From contig WHTU01000001.1 of NCBI GenBank assembly GCA_009377575.1, forward strand, positions 172,271 to 236,270: a stretch of DNA of 64,000 bases. The letters are read 5' to 3'. A model generated the notes under the pieces. That model did no database searches and had not been told where the DNA came from. It saw only the letters and a list, made by a program, of their open reading frames with translations. Made by a program: the position numbers and the translations under genes. Below are positions 24,901 through 34,048 of the stretch, one piece after another. The stretch comes from Nitrososphaeraceae archaeon. GTDB taxonomy: Archaea > Thermoproteota > Nitrososphaeria > Nitrososphaerales > Nitrososphaeraceae. Within the stretch, counting starts at the first letter, position 1. Every line of letters starts with the position of its first letter.

Positions 24901-27213
24901 TTATTCTTTCTTAGTAGGACATTGCATATTAATACAAAACTTCCATCTATATTTTGCCTCACGAAAGTAGACATTCTCCAGCACTGGCCATCTGCATGAA
25001 GAACAGATCTCACCTGTAGTTCTTATCGATCCTTTCTGTGGTAATGGAGCCGTTGCCTTGCACTCGCCAGATGAGTAATTAGAGCATCCTACAAACCTCT
25101 TCTTAGTCTTACGTGATGTTATAATTTTTAGGCTTCCCTTGCCACAAACCGGACATGTCCCTAGAATCATCTGTTGTTTGTTCCTCGTAACATCTACCGC
25201 ATCTGTTATGCGATTGCCTATCTCAATCTCCTTTTCCTTAAATGGAATGATCGCTTCTTTTAATTTGGCAATTGAGTACTTTATTACAAAATCACTTCTA
25301 TCGGCGCCAATTTCAATTCCTTCAAGTAGTTCTTCCATTGATCTGGTAAGGTCTGTAGATACTATGTTTGGTAAGTACTTGAGCATCGACTGTACTATTT
25401 CAACTCCAAGATCTGTAGCCTCTATCCCTCCTCCTGAACCATTACTTTGTCTAGAGCCAGAAACGTCTTTCGAAGAAGATACGTTACTAATATAGTTCCG
25501 TTTAAATAATGTGTTAATGATTTCCGACCTTGTTGCTTTTGTGCCAATCTTTTTCGTCTCCATTTCTTCTAGTAAGCTGGATTGATTAAATCTAGAAGGA
25601 GGCTGAGTAAATTTCTCAGTCATTGTAACGGCACCATTTTTCAATGTGTCTCCTTTACGGAACGCTTGTAAATAAGAGCGGGACCCTGATCCTAACCTGT
25701 TGCTAATATATGGTCTGTAGAAGCGCATCCAGCCTTCATCTATTATCGTCTTGTTGGCAGCCTCGAAAAAATGGTCGTCTGTGACACAAATTGTCACTAT
25801 CGTTTGTATACTTATCGCTGGTCGGCCGAAGGTCGCTAAAAATCTCCTAATGATAAGATCAAATATTTTGTATTCGCTAGCATTTAATCTACCTCTTGGT
25901 CTCTCTCCTGTTGGGTAAATCGCAGGATGTGCTGGATCGGTCTTGCTTCCTTCATTTGGAGAAAGACGAATAGTGTTTGATAGCAGCTCCATAGTCATTC
26001 TTGTATAAGGACCATCAATAGGAAGTCCATTGGACAGCATATTACTATTAACATTGCTTTTAGGAGCAGGAGATCCAATCTTGGAAAGACCTGAAATAAT
26101 TTCCCTGTAGTTTATTGACGATGGTAATCTTTGACTATACGTTCTCGGATATGAAATTAGCGCATTAATGTATAGCCTCTCAGCAATGGATAACGTATAG
26201 CTGGGAGAGAACCTAAATATTCGATATGCTTCCTTCTGCAAATCTCCAAGATTGAAAGGATATGGAGCATGAAGAGTCATCTTCTGGTTCTCAATTTCGG
26301 AAACTTTACCAGCTTGATTTGAGCAGGCATCCACTATTGAAGTAGCTTCTAATAATGTCTCGATTTTCTGCCGGTAGTAATATGTTTCAATCATATGTCC
26401 ATTTTTTTCAAATTCTGCATATATGGTCCAGTAAGGTACTGGAATATGGTTTCTAATAGACATCTCTTTATCTACGACGAAAGCAAGAGCTGGACCTTGT
26501 ACTCTTCCTATTGATAGATTATAGTACCTTTTACCACTGTTACTGTTCTTGAAAGCTTGTGTCAATGCCCTTGACAGGTTAACACCATAAACAAAATCGA
26601 TCAGATGTCGAGCTCTGCCAGCTTCAGCTAGTCTCTTGCTTGGTGGAAGCAGCTTGTCAAAAGAATTTCTAATTTCTTGATCAGTAAGAGTCGAAAATTT
26701 AGCCCTTAATGACTTCTCATACTTGTTATTACATGCGTATTGTAAAATATTGTATCCAATGACTTCACCTTCCTGATCATAATCACAAGCATGAATAAAG
26801 CAAGTAGCTTTTTGAGAGAGCGATGATATAGACTTAATTATTCGTTCAGAAGCTGCTGCGGTTTTTGGCCCCTTTCCGATCCTCTTTTTCAGAATTGGCA
26901 TCCACTTAGCGTCAAAGATAGGATATACGCTTCGATTTCCATTTACATCTACCAATCCGTACAGATGGCCGAGTGCAGAACACACGACAAAACTCTGGCC
27001 CTTTTGGGAGATTGCTGAAAAGACCGGTGATTGCAGTCCGCTTTTATTTCTATTTGTTGGACCCGAATCTCTCCCTGTTCCTGTAATTTTTGCGAAACTC
27101 AAGGTTCCCAAAGCCTGTGCTATCCTGAGTGCAACGGTAGGTTTTTCGCAGACTACTAGGGCATATGGAGGTTCGGGAATCCTGCCTAGACTCAAACCTG
27201 CTGGTTGTGCCAC
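24901..27213 (-). CDS. topA: Type IA DNA topoisomerase
   Basis: 770 residues. The Toprim domain begins with VVCEKP (E23) and contains the metal motif D144, D146, E148 in CDYDQEGE. The nucleophile is Y355 in ISYPRT; the D of the common RTDS is Y here (RTYS). IGRVQGPAL lies near 235. The C-terminal 100 residues hold two Cys4 zinc ribbons (CPVCGKG...CSNYSSGEC and CSSC...CINMQC). It relaxes negatively supercoiled DNA by single-strand passage. The length and zinc tail fit archaeal topoisomerase I/III. The start is GTG; the first 15 residues before the fold are extra. Confidence 0.9.
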   Translation of the reverse strand: MAQPAGLSLGRIPEPPYALVVCEKPTVALRIAQALGTLSFAKITGTGRDSGPTNRNKSGLQSPVFSAISQKGQSFVVCSALGHLYGLVDVNGNRSVYPIFDAKWMPILKKRIGKGPKTAAASERIIKSISSLSQKATCFIHACDYDQEGEVIGYNILQYACNNKYEKSLRAKFSTLTDQEIRNSFDKLLPPSKRLAEAGRARHLIDFVYGVNLSRALTQAFKNSNSGKRYYNLSIGRVQGPALAFVVDKEMSIRNHIPVPYWTIYAEFEKNGHMIETYYYRQKIETLLEATSIVDACSNQAGKVSEIENQKMTLHAPYPFNLGDLQKEAYRIFRFSPSYTLSIAERLYINALISYPRTYSQRLPSSINYREIISGLSKIGSPAPKSNVNSNMLSNGLPIDGPYTRMTMELLSNTIRLSPNEGSKTDPAHPAIYPTGERPRGRLNASEYKIFDLIIRRFLATFGRPAISIQTIVTICVTDDHFFEAANKTIIDEGWMRFYRPYISNRLGSGSRSYLQAFRKGDTLKNGAVTMTEKFTQPPSRFNQSSLLEEMETKKIGTKATRSEIINTLFKRNYISNVSSSKDVSGSRQSNGSGGGIEATDLGVEIVQSMLKYLPNIVSTDLTRSMEELLEGIEIGADRSDFVIKYSIAKLKEAIIPFKEKEIEIGNRITDAVDVTRNKQQMILGTCPVCGKGSLKIITSRKTKKRFVGCSNYSSGECKATAPLPQKGSIRTTGEICSSCRWPVLENVYFREAKYRWKFCINMQCPTKKE

Positions 27214-27876
27214 TGAAGCTAATATAACTTCTGATCTCTGGATTCATTACTGGAGTTATCATGACAATCATAAATCCCATACTAGGAGCTATTGGCCGAG
27301 ATGCTTCTCTGCCTATGTGAGTGGAGGCAGGATTTGAATATGGTGAGGCATCTGTTTTGGGTTTCATATCCATATACTATATTCAAATCATGATTTGACA
27401 ATTGTATATACGTTGGTGACATTCCAATTACCTTGTCCTTACAATACTTCCCATACCAACCCCACGAAGTTACAATCTGGTATTTTTAGTACAAAAGATC
27501 CATAACTGATCTATTTTTTTTGAAAAAAAGGATTAACATTATACAATTTTTTTCACTCTATGTCGTAAATTTTGATTTTGTGGTTGTCATAGACCCCAAG
27601 GCAATCAGCACAAGACCAACCAAATAACCACGTTACTTTTTCTATGTTCCTAAAGCCCGACGCAACGAGCATCTGTTATATAGGGACTTAACCGTGAGCT
27701 GAATATCTTGTCTTTTAATCATGGTTTCCTGCCCTCACATTTTGTATGAAAATCAGTAGCTCCTACACCACAGTTTAACTACTACACCACAATAATTGTG
27801 ATCAATAGACATTTCATGTCATTCAATTTTTTCCTTATTGAACTAAATCATAGTAGAGTCCATGCACGAACACGAA
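27214..27876. other. Long non-coding stretch
   Basis: About 660 bases between the topoisomerase start and the 3' end of the membrane-DUF6659 gene. A minus-strand ATG frame at 27050-27373 runs into the topoisomerase gene out of frame and is probably spurious. CTACACCAC occurs twice near 27763 and 27781. No RNA gene was recognised. Confidence 0.4.
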
Positions 27877-28821
27877 TCACTTACTGGAATACTTTAGGCC
27901 TGCTTCTAACCTACGAATTCGATTGATTATGTCCAAATGATCTGCCCGTATCTCTGTAGTTAGATACAGCAGATAGTCATCTCCAAATGGCATAGTGATG
28001 CGCTTTATCCATTCGTACTCTGCGATTACGTACCTTCCTTTTCCTATTTTGTCTGAAAGGTCGCTACGTACCTTCCATCCCGTCATCTCAAGGGATTTTC
28101 TGCTCTCTTCGGGAGTGAGTAAATTTTCTACACCTTGGCGATGCCTAGAGTACATCATGTTGCCTTCAGAATCACAAATGGTAACTAACCTGATATTTGG
28201 ATCGATATTAACGATGTCTTTATAGTGTTGCTTTATCCCAAAAAGTCTGATCCTTAGCAGAGAACTTATTATGAATCCAAATATCGCGCCCCATATTAAA
28301 TGAAACCCAATTGCAGCTAATGTAATGTTTGTGATAGACTGGTTTATATCTTCGGACACTAGGGCCCTCTGCGATTCCATAGCTAAGATAGTGGTGATGG
28401 AATTAATGGCTGGTTGAACTAGGAACAAAGTTATTGGGAGGAACAATACTAACCATACTACAATACCTGCTCCCATGCCAACCAACGCACTCTTGTACGG
28501 ATTAAGCATGCGCAGTTTTTTCCATCGTATCCCGATGATACCAAATACCGCCCCTATCATAGTTCCAATCAGAAGGTGAAGACCAAAAGCTATAGATGCA
28601 GCAGTCATGGTACTGTAAGCACCTAGACTGATGCCTATGATGGAGTAGAAAGTACCCATACTTAATCCGAGTAAAAGTTCAGTTACGGCAATCACTGAAG
28701 ATATAGACCAAGTTGCTATAAATCCAGCAAAAGCTCCATACTTTACTCCTTTGAAAGTTACCATTAGTTCGTTCCTTTTCTTGTTACTATTCATGTTTCT
28801 ATCCTTCGCGAGAGAAAGCAT
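27877..28821 (-). CDS. Membrane protein with C-terminal DUF6659-like domain
   Basis: 314 residues. Residues about 25-205 hold four or five hydrophobic segments rich in Gly and Ala, including IGISLGAYSTMTAASIAFG and VGMGAGIVVWLVLFLP. The cytoplasmic C-terminal 105 residues match the DUF6659 pattern: IRLVTICDSEGNMMYSRHR, LLTPEESRKSLEM, IGKGRYVIAEYEWIKRITMP and YLLYLTTEIRADH. The fusion suggests the domain works at the membrane, perhaps as a sensor. No catalytic motif is seen. There are several Met choices at the N-terminus; the Met at residue 20 (MVTFKG) is also plausible. Confidence 0.7.
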   Translation of the reverse strand: MLSLAKDRNMNSNKKRNELMVTFKGVKYGAFAGFIATWSISSVIAVTELLLGLSMGTFYSIIGISLGAYSTMTAASIAFGLHLLIGTMIGAVFGIIGIRWKKLRMLNPYKSALVGMGAGIVVWLVLFLPITLFLVQPAINSITTILAMESQRALVSEDINQSITNITLAAIGFHLIWGAIFGFIISSLLRIRLFGIKQHYKDIVNIDPNIRLVTICDSEGNMMYSRHRQGVENLLTPEESRKSLEMTGWKVRSDLSDKIGKGRYVIAEYEWIKRITMPFGDDYLLYLTTEIRADHLDIINRIRRLEAGLKYSSK

Positions 28822-28914
28822 TTAGGAAGCTAAACCCGTGAAAGAATATAAGTAATAATACCAACGATTACTGAATTTTCAGGTTCTTAGCTTAGGGTAA
28901 TATCTGCCATCTTA

Positions 28915-29481
28915 TCAGAGATTCGAGATCCTCAATGCGAGGATGCCACACTTTATTCCTTTATTGAGTCGCGTGAAATTGAACTGCGATACAGCAGACA
29001 ACAGAGCCAATGCCAGTCTTGAAGAATTGTCGAGATGCACATGATGAGTACTTGCTCTTGCTCTTGCCACTGTTATTGCTTCGCTTAATACTTCTCTAAA
29101 CAGATGGTCTGGATCTACGCTTCCAACATGACCGTAGATATCGTAGCTTTCAGGTATGGATTCGTGCCCTATTTTAGCAAGGATTGCAGTCGTTAGCTTG
29201 ACGTAGTTTTCCAGCCTGTGCAGATCTTTGCTAAACGACGGGTTGGTAAGCATCGAGTCATCGAATATCGACCGCGTAGCTCGCAGCCTATCGTTCCTAC
29301 GAGACAGCTCCATACCGTCGCCATTCTTTAATATGATCTTCCTAAGTGTTAGCTCATCTATGCTCTTGTAGCCAACAAATGGAGCAATTGCTGCCAAACC
29401 ATTATCAACGAACGGGTTACCTGTTAGCAGATCATAACTGCTTGCTGAATTTTTTTCGGTTAACTGTAGAGCTGAAATACT
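28915..29481 (-). pseudogene. Degenerate Cas8-like (type I CRISPR large subunit) N-terminal remnant
   Basis: A minus-strand frame with no standard start at the right place reads YDLLTGNPFVDNGLAAIAP, IDELTLRKI, LSRRNDRLRATRSIF and DSMLTNPSFS, the order seen at the start of Cas8a1/Cas8b1 (Cst1/Cmx-type) proteins. Further on KIGHESIPESYDIYGHVGSVD resembles the first CxxC zinc knuckle of that family with both cysteines changed to Tyr. The frame stops after about 185 residues where the family has 500 or more. No other cas genes or array lie nearby. It reads as a dead fragment. The family assignment is from memory of the pattern, not a search. Confidence 0.5.
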
Positions 29482-30002
29482 TCAGAAAGTCCAAATTAGT
29501 AAATCATCTTGAACGATGCTGAATAAACGTGCCCATAAGGCAAATTTTTTGGATCTCATTTATAATTAGCCCGTTCATTTAAGATATTCTGAACGGCTGA
29601 GCGTGCAATCATACTGAACGTTCGTTGAACGCCGTGTACACATGAACGCGTGTACAGATCTGTGTACAACTCCAGAAAGCTGTATACAGTTTCCGTATAC
29701 ATCTCTCAGCCAAGTCAGGAAATAGGCTAACATAACCACTCAATCAAGACTATCAAGACAGGAACTCTGATATGCAGCGTGTGTATGACCTTAAGAAATG
29801 TAGAGTCTATACCACTACTATCCTCGCTTCTTATTCGATTGAATCCAATACGAGAACTATATCACAATGGGGCCAGTGGTTTAACGACACTCTGCATGTT
29901 GGCTAGGTTCGAAGCTAACATACTAAATAAAGTACAATCGTGACTGAAGCATACATTTAGATAGATAATTCTGACTCTTTTATCGAAAACAAGACAAAAC
30001 CC
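29482..30002. other. Non-coding stretch upstream of the Cas8-like remnant
   Basis: Holds the short-repeat cluster at 29510-29700 and one copy of a 17-base sequence (29867-29883) that recurs at 37320-37336. No gene was recognised. Confidence 0.45.
29510..29700. repeat. Cluster of short repeats and palindromes
   Basis: TGAACG occurs at 29510, 29590, 29615, 29626 and 29643. TGTACAC at 29635-29641 is mirrored by GTGTACA at 29650-29656, a third TGTACA lies at 29663, and CTGTATACAG with CGTATACAT follows near 29683-29700. It could be a set of regulator or integration sites. Confidence 0.5.
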
Positions 30003-30359
30003 CTAATCATCATCATCGGTCTGTGGTTCTATTGGAATCTGATGTTTAGGTGGTTGGCGCGGCAACGGTGTAGGTGTTATTATTGGGTTCGGAATAACCT
30101 TCTCGAAATCAGGTAGTAGGTTTTCTTTCTGTTCTTCTATCTCTTTTTTCCTCATTGATGATACAACATAGAATTGACCTAGTTGTCTTGAGAGTGCGCC
30201 AATCGCAAAGTTGTGCCCAATCTGCCAAATCTTATATCGTTGGACCTTCTATCTTGTCGATTCTATAGAGGAATTTGCCAGTTTCAGTTCATAATAGTAG
30301 TCTTTTGGACTGAGTGCAAACGTGACAATCTTGTCTTCCTCTTGTTCTGGGAAACTCAT
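30003..30359 (-). pseudogene. Small unknown protein interrupted by one in-frame TAG
   Basis: From the ATG at 30359 the frame reads MSFPEQEEDKIVTFALSP through LANSSIESTR, meets TAG at 30249-30251 (codon 37), and continues in the same frame as KVQRYKIWQIGHNFAIGALSR to a Pro-rich, Asp-ending tail with a stop at 30003. Both sides read like one 118-residue protein with a basic middle. TGG to TAG is a one-base change, so a nonsense mutation is simplest. Recoding is possible in principle but unsupported. Family unknown; it lies among remnants of mobile or defence genes. Confidence 0.6.
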
Positions 30360-30525
30360 CTATACGATTGTTCTATTCTAAATCTCTTATATAATATTTA
30401 TACGAGAGTATCTAGCCTAGTGGTAGTGGGAATAGGTATGTTCTGTCGCATATCTGTTCTCTACATAAATTACAGATGTACGGCGCGCAGAATCATTTAA
30501 AATTGTTCAAGATCCGGCCTCACAC

Positions 30526-30726
30526 TCATGTTTTCTTTGATTTTACCCACTTTTTAGGCACCTCTAGGTGCCTTTGATTGCCTTTATACGTATCCCACCA
30601 TCTTCTTTCTGCAACTGGAAGGCCTATTTCATCCCTTAAATATCCATCACATTCGGTTTTATGACTACAATAGTTACATTTCCAGTTATATCTTGAATCA
30701 AATCTTACGTGGCGCGCAAGAGTTGG
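30526..30726 (-). pseudogene. C-terminal end of a probable RecB/Cas4-like nuclease, 5' truncated
   Basis: The frame is open from 30726 but has no start codon; it reads RFDSRYNWKCNYCSHKTEC followed by GYLRDEIGLP and a basic tail ending KKWVKSKKT. W-x-C-x-Y-C...C near the C-terminus is typical of PD-(D/E)xK nucleases of the RecB/Cas4 type, where the cysteines bind an iron-sulfur cluster. The catalytic part is missing and its place is taken by the end of the response regulator gene, which overlaps by 22 bases. A remnant left by rearrangement. Confidence 0.45.
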
Positions 30727-31157
30727 TTAACCAATCTTGCCCTAGTTTGTTCTCTATACTTATCTGTGATAGTCACATCAAATGCGCGAAATGGATTATC
30801 ATCATCATTTTGTTTTTGTTCTTCGTTTTCTATTGGCTTTCTAATAAACAGATTTCGATCCAGCGCACAATAATCTTTCTTTCTGAATTCTTCATAGTAT
30901 TGTTCACTTGCTGTAAGAAAACAAACATTGGCGTTGTTATCTTTCTTTTTTATTTCCTGATATAATTCAAAGCCATCCATCTTGGGCATTTTTATATCAA
31001 GTATAACTAAATCATACAAACCAGGCTTGTACTTTGATAATGCTTCTTGTGGGTCGTTAAATGAATCGACTTTGAATCCATGATACTCCAAAGCCAATGT
31101 AGACACCTGAGTAAGATCAGGTTCATCATCAACAACTAAAATTCTGTTTTTATCCAT
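30705..31157 (-). CDS. Response regulator (receiver domain)
   Basis: 150 residues: a receiver domain with acidic pair D10/D11 in VVDDEPD, the phosphorylation site D54 in VILDIKMPKMDG, a Thr in CFLTASE and the Lys in IRKPIENEE. After about residue 115 comes a short Asn/Asp/Gln-rich tail with no DNA-binding domain. It is 2 bases downstream of the histidine kinase gene and surely its partner. The C-terminal end covers older nuclease sequence, so the tail may be acquired. Confidence 0.9.
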   Translation of the reverse strand: MDKNRILVVDDEPDLTQVSTLALEYHGFKVDSFNDPQEALSKYKPGLYDLVILDIKMPKMDGFELYQEIKKKDNNANVCFLTASEQYYEEFRKKDYCALDRNLFIRKPIENEEQKQNDDDNPFRAFDVTITDKYREQTRARLVNQLLRAT

Positions 31158-31159
31158 TG

Positions 31160-32905
31160 TTAATTTTCGCCATCCGCTGAGGCGGCGCCAGGTAGACTAA
31201 ATGTAATAGTAGCCCCCGCACTACTCTTATCTCCATCTCCATCTATATTATTATTGTTTTCAGCCCATATCCTTCCTCCATGGGCGTGTATAATACTCTT
31301 GCAAATGAATAATCCTAAACCGGTGCCTTGATATGACTTTGAAGCAAATTTTGAAAATAGCCTTCCAAAAATTTCACTATTTATTCCGCTACCTGTATCA
31401 GTTACACTTACAATGACTTCTTTTTTCCCACCTTCCTCATCTTGAATCTTTTCAAATAAATTAATGGATATATCCCCTTGGTTTGTAAATTTGATAGCAT
31501 TGCTTAACAGATTGGAGAGAACCTGGACAATCCTGTCTCTATCTGCTTCTACGAAAATAGGATTAATGCTATTATTATTTTTGTTGATTATTTGGATATT
31601 ACTTTCTTTTGCCCTATCATTGTAATCCTCTATCACAGAAGATACCAAGTCACGTATATCAAATCGTTCCTTATTTAGTATTAGCGTCTGACTCTCAATT
31701 CTTGTTACATCCAGTATATTACTAATGAGTGTCTGAAGTCTTTTGGCGTTTCTTTGTATTATTTCTATTAATTCATCTTTTCTTTCTGGATAATACTTCA
31801 ATAGCCCACTGGTCCCAAGAATGGCTTGGGTAGGTGTTTTCATTTCATGACTAGCTACATTGATAAATTCTCTTTGCATTTTATCATGTGCTTCCAGCTG
31901 GTGTAGCAGTTCACCCTGCTTCCATAAGCCCTCAAAGATGGAAACGTAGGATACTACTGTTGGTTCACTGTTTGAATAAGTAGTTAATCCTATCGCCTCT
32001 ATAAATTCTAGTTTTGAATCATCTGTCTTTTCTATTGCTAGTGACTCTTTTCTGTCGACAACTAATGTGGTAACTGTAGTTACGGCTGTCTCTTTGAATT
32101 GAATATGGCTACGCTGTACTTCAAAACCATTCTCTTTTTTCTGGATTTCTGGCCGCTTTTCGCTCACCGCTAAAGTAGATTCCCTATCTTGCAGTATTTT
32201 TTCGACAACATCATTACTGGGAGTTATGATTCTAACATTTACATTATTCTCTGCCACTGATTTCATTAAAAGTTCTATTGCCCCTATTCGATCCTCACGA
32301 AGAAAGGCATTGATCGTAGGAAGCATTAGCAATATTTCAGTTTTAGCTGATTTTATCATATTTGTGAATAAATCAAGTATCATTCTTGGGCTCTGGATTA
32401 TGTCTGTCCTTCCTAAGTCAAGGCCTTCTTCAATTCCTCTTATCTTTTGGTCAGCAGGTATTGCTTTACTCCATAAGGTTTCAAAAACATATTGCTGCTG
32501 GTCAAGAATCGCTCTAACATTGCTATATATGACTTGTTGTAGTAGAGATGCTTCTTGCAACGTAGCCGACGCTGTGTATCCTTTTTCACTTATTGCAAAA
32601 TTACCCTTAATTCCATCCATGTGACGAAGTTCTGATATTTGCATTAATTCCTTACAATATTCAATATTGTCTTTAGTGATATCTGTTATAAATCGTGACT
32701 GGACGGTTCTTGTTTTGAGTCCATACAATCCTTTCCTAAATACCTCCACACCCATTGCTACTGATGGCCAAGTATAGTCTGCACAAATATTCATTGAAAC
32801 CTCTGCGCTGTTTAGGAATTTCATTATTACCTCAGTAGTCTTATCAAAGCCATACAATACTTCAGTCTTCTCAGAATCAAAAGTTGGAGTATTGGATGCT
32901 GACAA
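31160..32905 (-). CDS. Soluble sensor histidine kinase
   Basis: 581 residues without membrane helices. An N-terminal helical/alpha-beta sensor region (about 12-330) has segments such as DKTTEVIMKFLNSAEVSMNIC and ILLMLPTINAF like the TrmB/PLD-like input domains common in Nitrososphaera kinases. The kinase core follows: H353 in ASHEMKTPTQ, N-box in SNLLSNAIKF, G1 DTGSGIN and G2 GTGLGLFICK. It autophosphorylates on H353 and passes phosphate to the receiver encoded 2 bases downstream. The start codon is TTG. Confidence 0.88.
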   Translation of the reverse strand: MSASNTPTFDSEKTEVLYGFDKTTEVIMKFLNSAEVSMNICADYTWPSVAMGVEVFRKGLYGLKTRTVQSRFITDITKDNIEYCKELMQISELRHMDGIKGNFAISEKGYTASATLQEASLLQQVIYSNVRAILDQQQYVFETLWSKAIPADQKIRGIEEGLDLGRTDIIQSPRMILDLFTNMIKSAKTEILLMLPTINAFLREDRIGAIELLMKSVAENNVNVRIITPSNDVVEKILQDRESTLAVSEKRPEIQKKENGFEVQRSHIQFKETAVTTVTTLVVDRKESLAIEKTDDSKLEFIEAIGLTTYSNSEPTVVSYVSIFEGLWKQGELLHQLEAHDKMQREFINVASHEMKTPTQAILGTSGLLKYYPERKDELIEIIQRNAKRLQTLISNILDVTRIESQTLILNKERFDIRDLVSSVIEDYNDRAKESNIQIINKNNNSINPIFVEADRDRIVQVLSNLLSNAIKFTNQGDISINLFEKIQDEEGGKKEVIVSVTDTGSGINSEIFGRLFSKFASKSYQGTGLGLFICKSIIHAHGGRIWAENNNNIDGDGDKSSAGATITFSLPGAASADGEN

Positions 32906-33128
32906 TAATATTTTATATCAACCATTATAATATAAATAGTCTTTTCCTTGTTAATTGATAAGTTTAACCGTTCAATTTTGAAAAGTAGTTTTTTATTCTT
33001 AGTAATAAATTTCTTGATTTAATCACATTCAAAGCACTAATCTCGGCATCTGAGGGAGAGTCGGATTCAGTTACTCGTAAAGAATGCAGAAGACGCAAAA
33101 TACCTAGTTGTATCCTGCAGACTGAATT

Positions 33129-33305
33129 TTAAGAATCGCACAGATACCACCAGCGTCCACACTGATTAAGCCAATACAATCTCGAGGCCTCATTGGACCA
33201 AGAGATATCCACTTTTGCGATCATGTCCTGAACTTCTAAACCCTTTATTCCACGTATGGTCTGTCTAGCCCTCGAACATACAATAAATTTACAATCGTAA
33301 AGCAA
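33129..33305 (-). CDS. Possible 58-residue small protein
   Basis: A TTG-started minus-strand frame reading MLYDCKFIVCSRARQTIRG and ending in WLNQCGRWWYLCDS. It has four Cys and a Trp-rich end, with an AT-rich box (ATATAG) about 20 bases upstream. No family is recognised. It lies in the 430-base gap upstream of the kinase start; reality is uncertain. Confidence 0.35.
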   Translation of the reverse strand: MLYDCKFIVCSRARQTIRGIKGLEVQDMIAKVDISWSNEASRLYWLNQCGRWWYLCDS

Positions 33306-33335
33306 TAAATTTAACTATATCGTATTCGCTCCATT

Positions 33336-33932
33336 GTGGTGATAATTATGTCTTTGTCTTACGATATGCTAAAGATTTATTGCTTGTTGTCGATGCTGCC
33401 ATTACTAGTACTACATATATCTTTAAGTTATGATATGGAATCTGTTACTGGGTACGCAAAGGACGACCTCGCAATACCCTATATCAACGGCATGCAAACT
33501 CTAGCCATATTTGATAGTATATTGGATATTTTTGAAGGCAAACCATTTGAACACCAGGTAGAAATCGATGCAAACCTAATCTTTCCAAATGAAAGTCTTA
33601 AGCGTGAAATAATTGCCAATTCTACATCATTAGAATTTACCATGCCTGTTCTAAACTATAATCTGTTAGGTTTTAACATATCAGCTTCAAATATTGAAGT
33701 AAATGCAAGTTCGAAACAAGTAATTGATGATAGCAGCCAAAGTAATAAAACAAGAATAGATTTTCCAGTTATGCTAGCAAAGAATGTAAATGTAACCAAT
33801 GAAATAACAAACCAGAATTTCAATGATGTAGATTTGTCGTCCATCTATGCCATCTATGATCCGAAGACTGACAAGTTCATATTTCACATCCCTTTTGATA
33901 TAGCGGCTAGATATCTATTGAGAGGATCCTAG
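33336..33932 (+). CDS. Secreted or anchored hypothetical protein
   Basis: 198 residues. A hydrophobic segment at about 11-30 acts as signal peptide or anchor; the rest is polar, beta-rich and contains many N-x-S/T glycosylation sequons, as is usual for thaumarchaeal surface proteins. The C-terminus FIFHIPFDIAARYLLRGS is mildly hydrophobic. No family is recognised. The start GTG has two Met alternatives within the first 11 residues. It stands alone. Confidence 0.6.
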   Translation: MVIIMSLSYDMLKIYCLLSMLPLLVLHISLSYDMESVTGYAKDDLAIPYINGMQTLAIFDSILDIFEGKPFEHQVEIDANLIFPNESLKREIIANSTSLEFTMPVLNYNLLGFNISASNIEVNASSKQVIDDSSQSNKTRIDFPVMLAKNVNVTNEITNQNFNDVDLSSIYAIYDPKTDKFIFHIPFDIAARYLLRGS

Positions 33933-34048
33933 AATTATAATATGTTACCATCTAAACTAATTGAGGCCTGGGCATAACTCTAGGTGTATCATTTTAACAA
34001 TATATATTGATCAATCTCAATTTAGCTAGCCTTTGGACGTCTGCTGTT

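Noticed and set aside
24711..25013. 100-codon minus-strand frame at the end of topA
   Set aside because: It is largely an out-of-frame shadow of the zinc-ribbon tail of the topoisomerase.
27050..27373. 107-codon ATG frame overlapping the start of topoisomerase I in another frame
   Set aside because: Its second half is a shadow of the conserved topoisomerase N-terminus and its composition does not look like a folded protein.
29631..29700. Possible CRISPR array
   Set aside because: The repeats are only 6-7 bases long with uneven spacing, without regular spacers of 30-40 bases.
29862..29920. tRNA-like sequence (GGGGCCAGTGG near a GGTTCGAAG stretch)
   Set aside because: No proper acceptor, anticodon and T-arm pairing could be built.
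30213..30500. 95-codon plus-strand frame
   Set aside because: It lies opposite the amber-interrupted gene, is Cys/Phe/Leu-rich and looks like an antisense shadow.
33129..33305. General UAG recoding (pyrrolysine-like) across the window
   Set aside because: Many clearly complete genes here end in TAG, so the two in-frame TAG codons are better explained as mutations.
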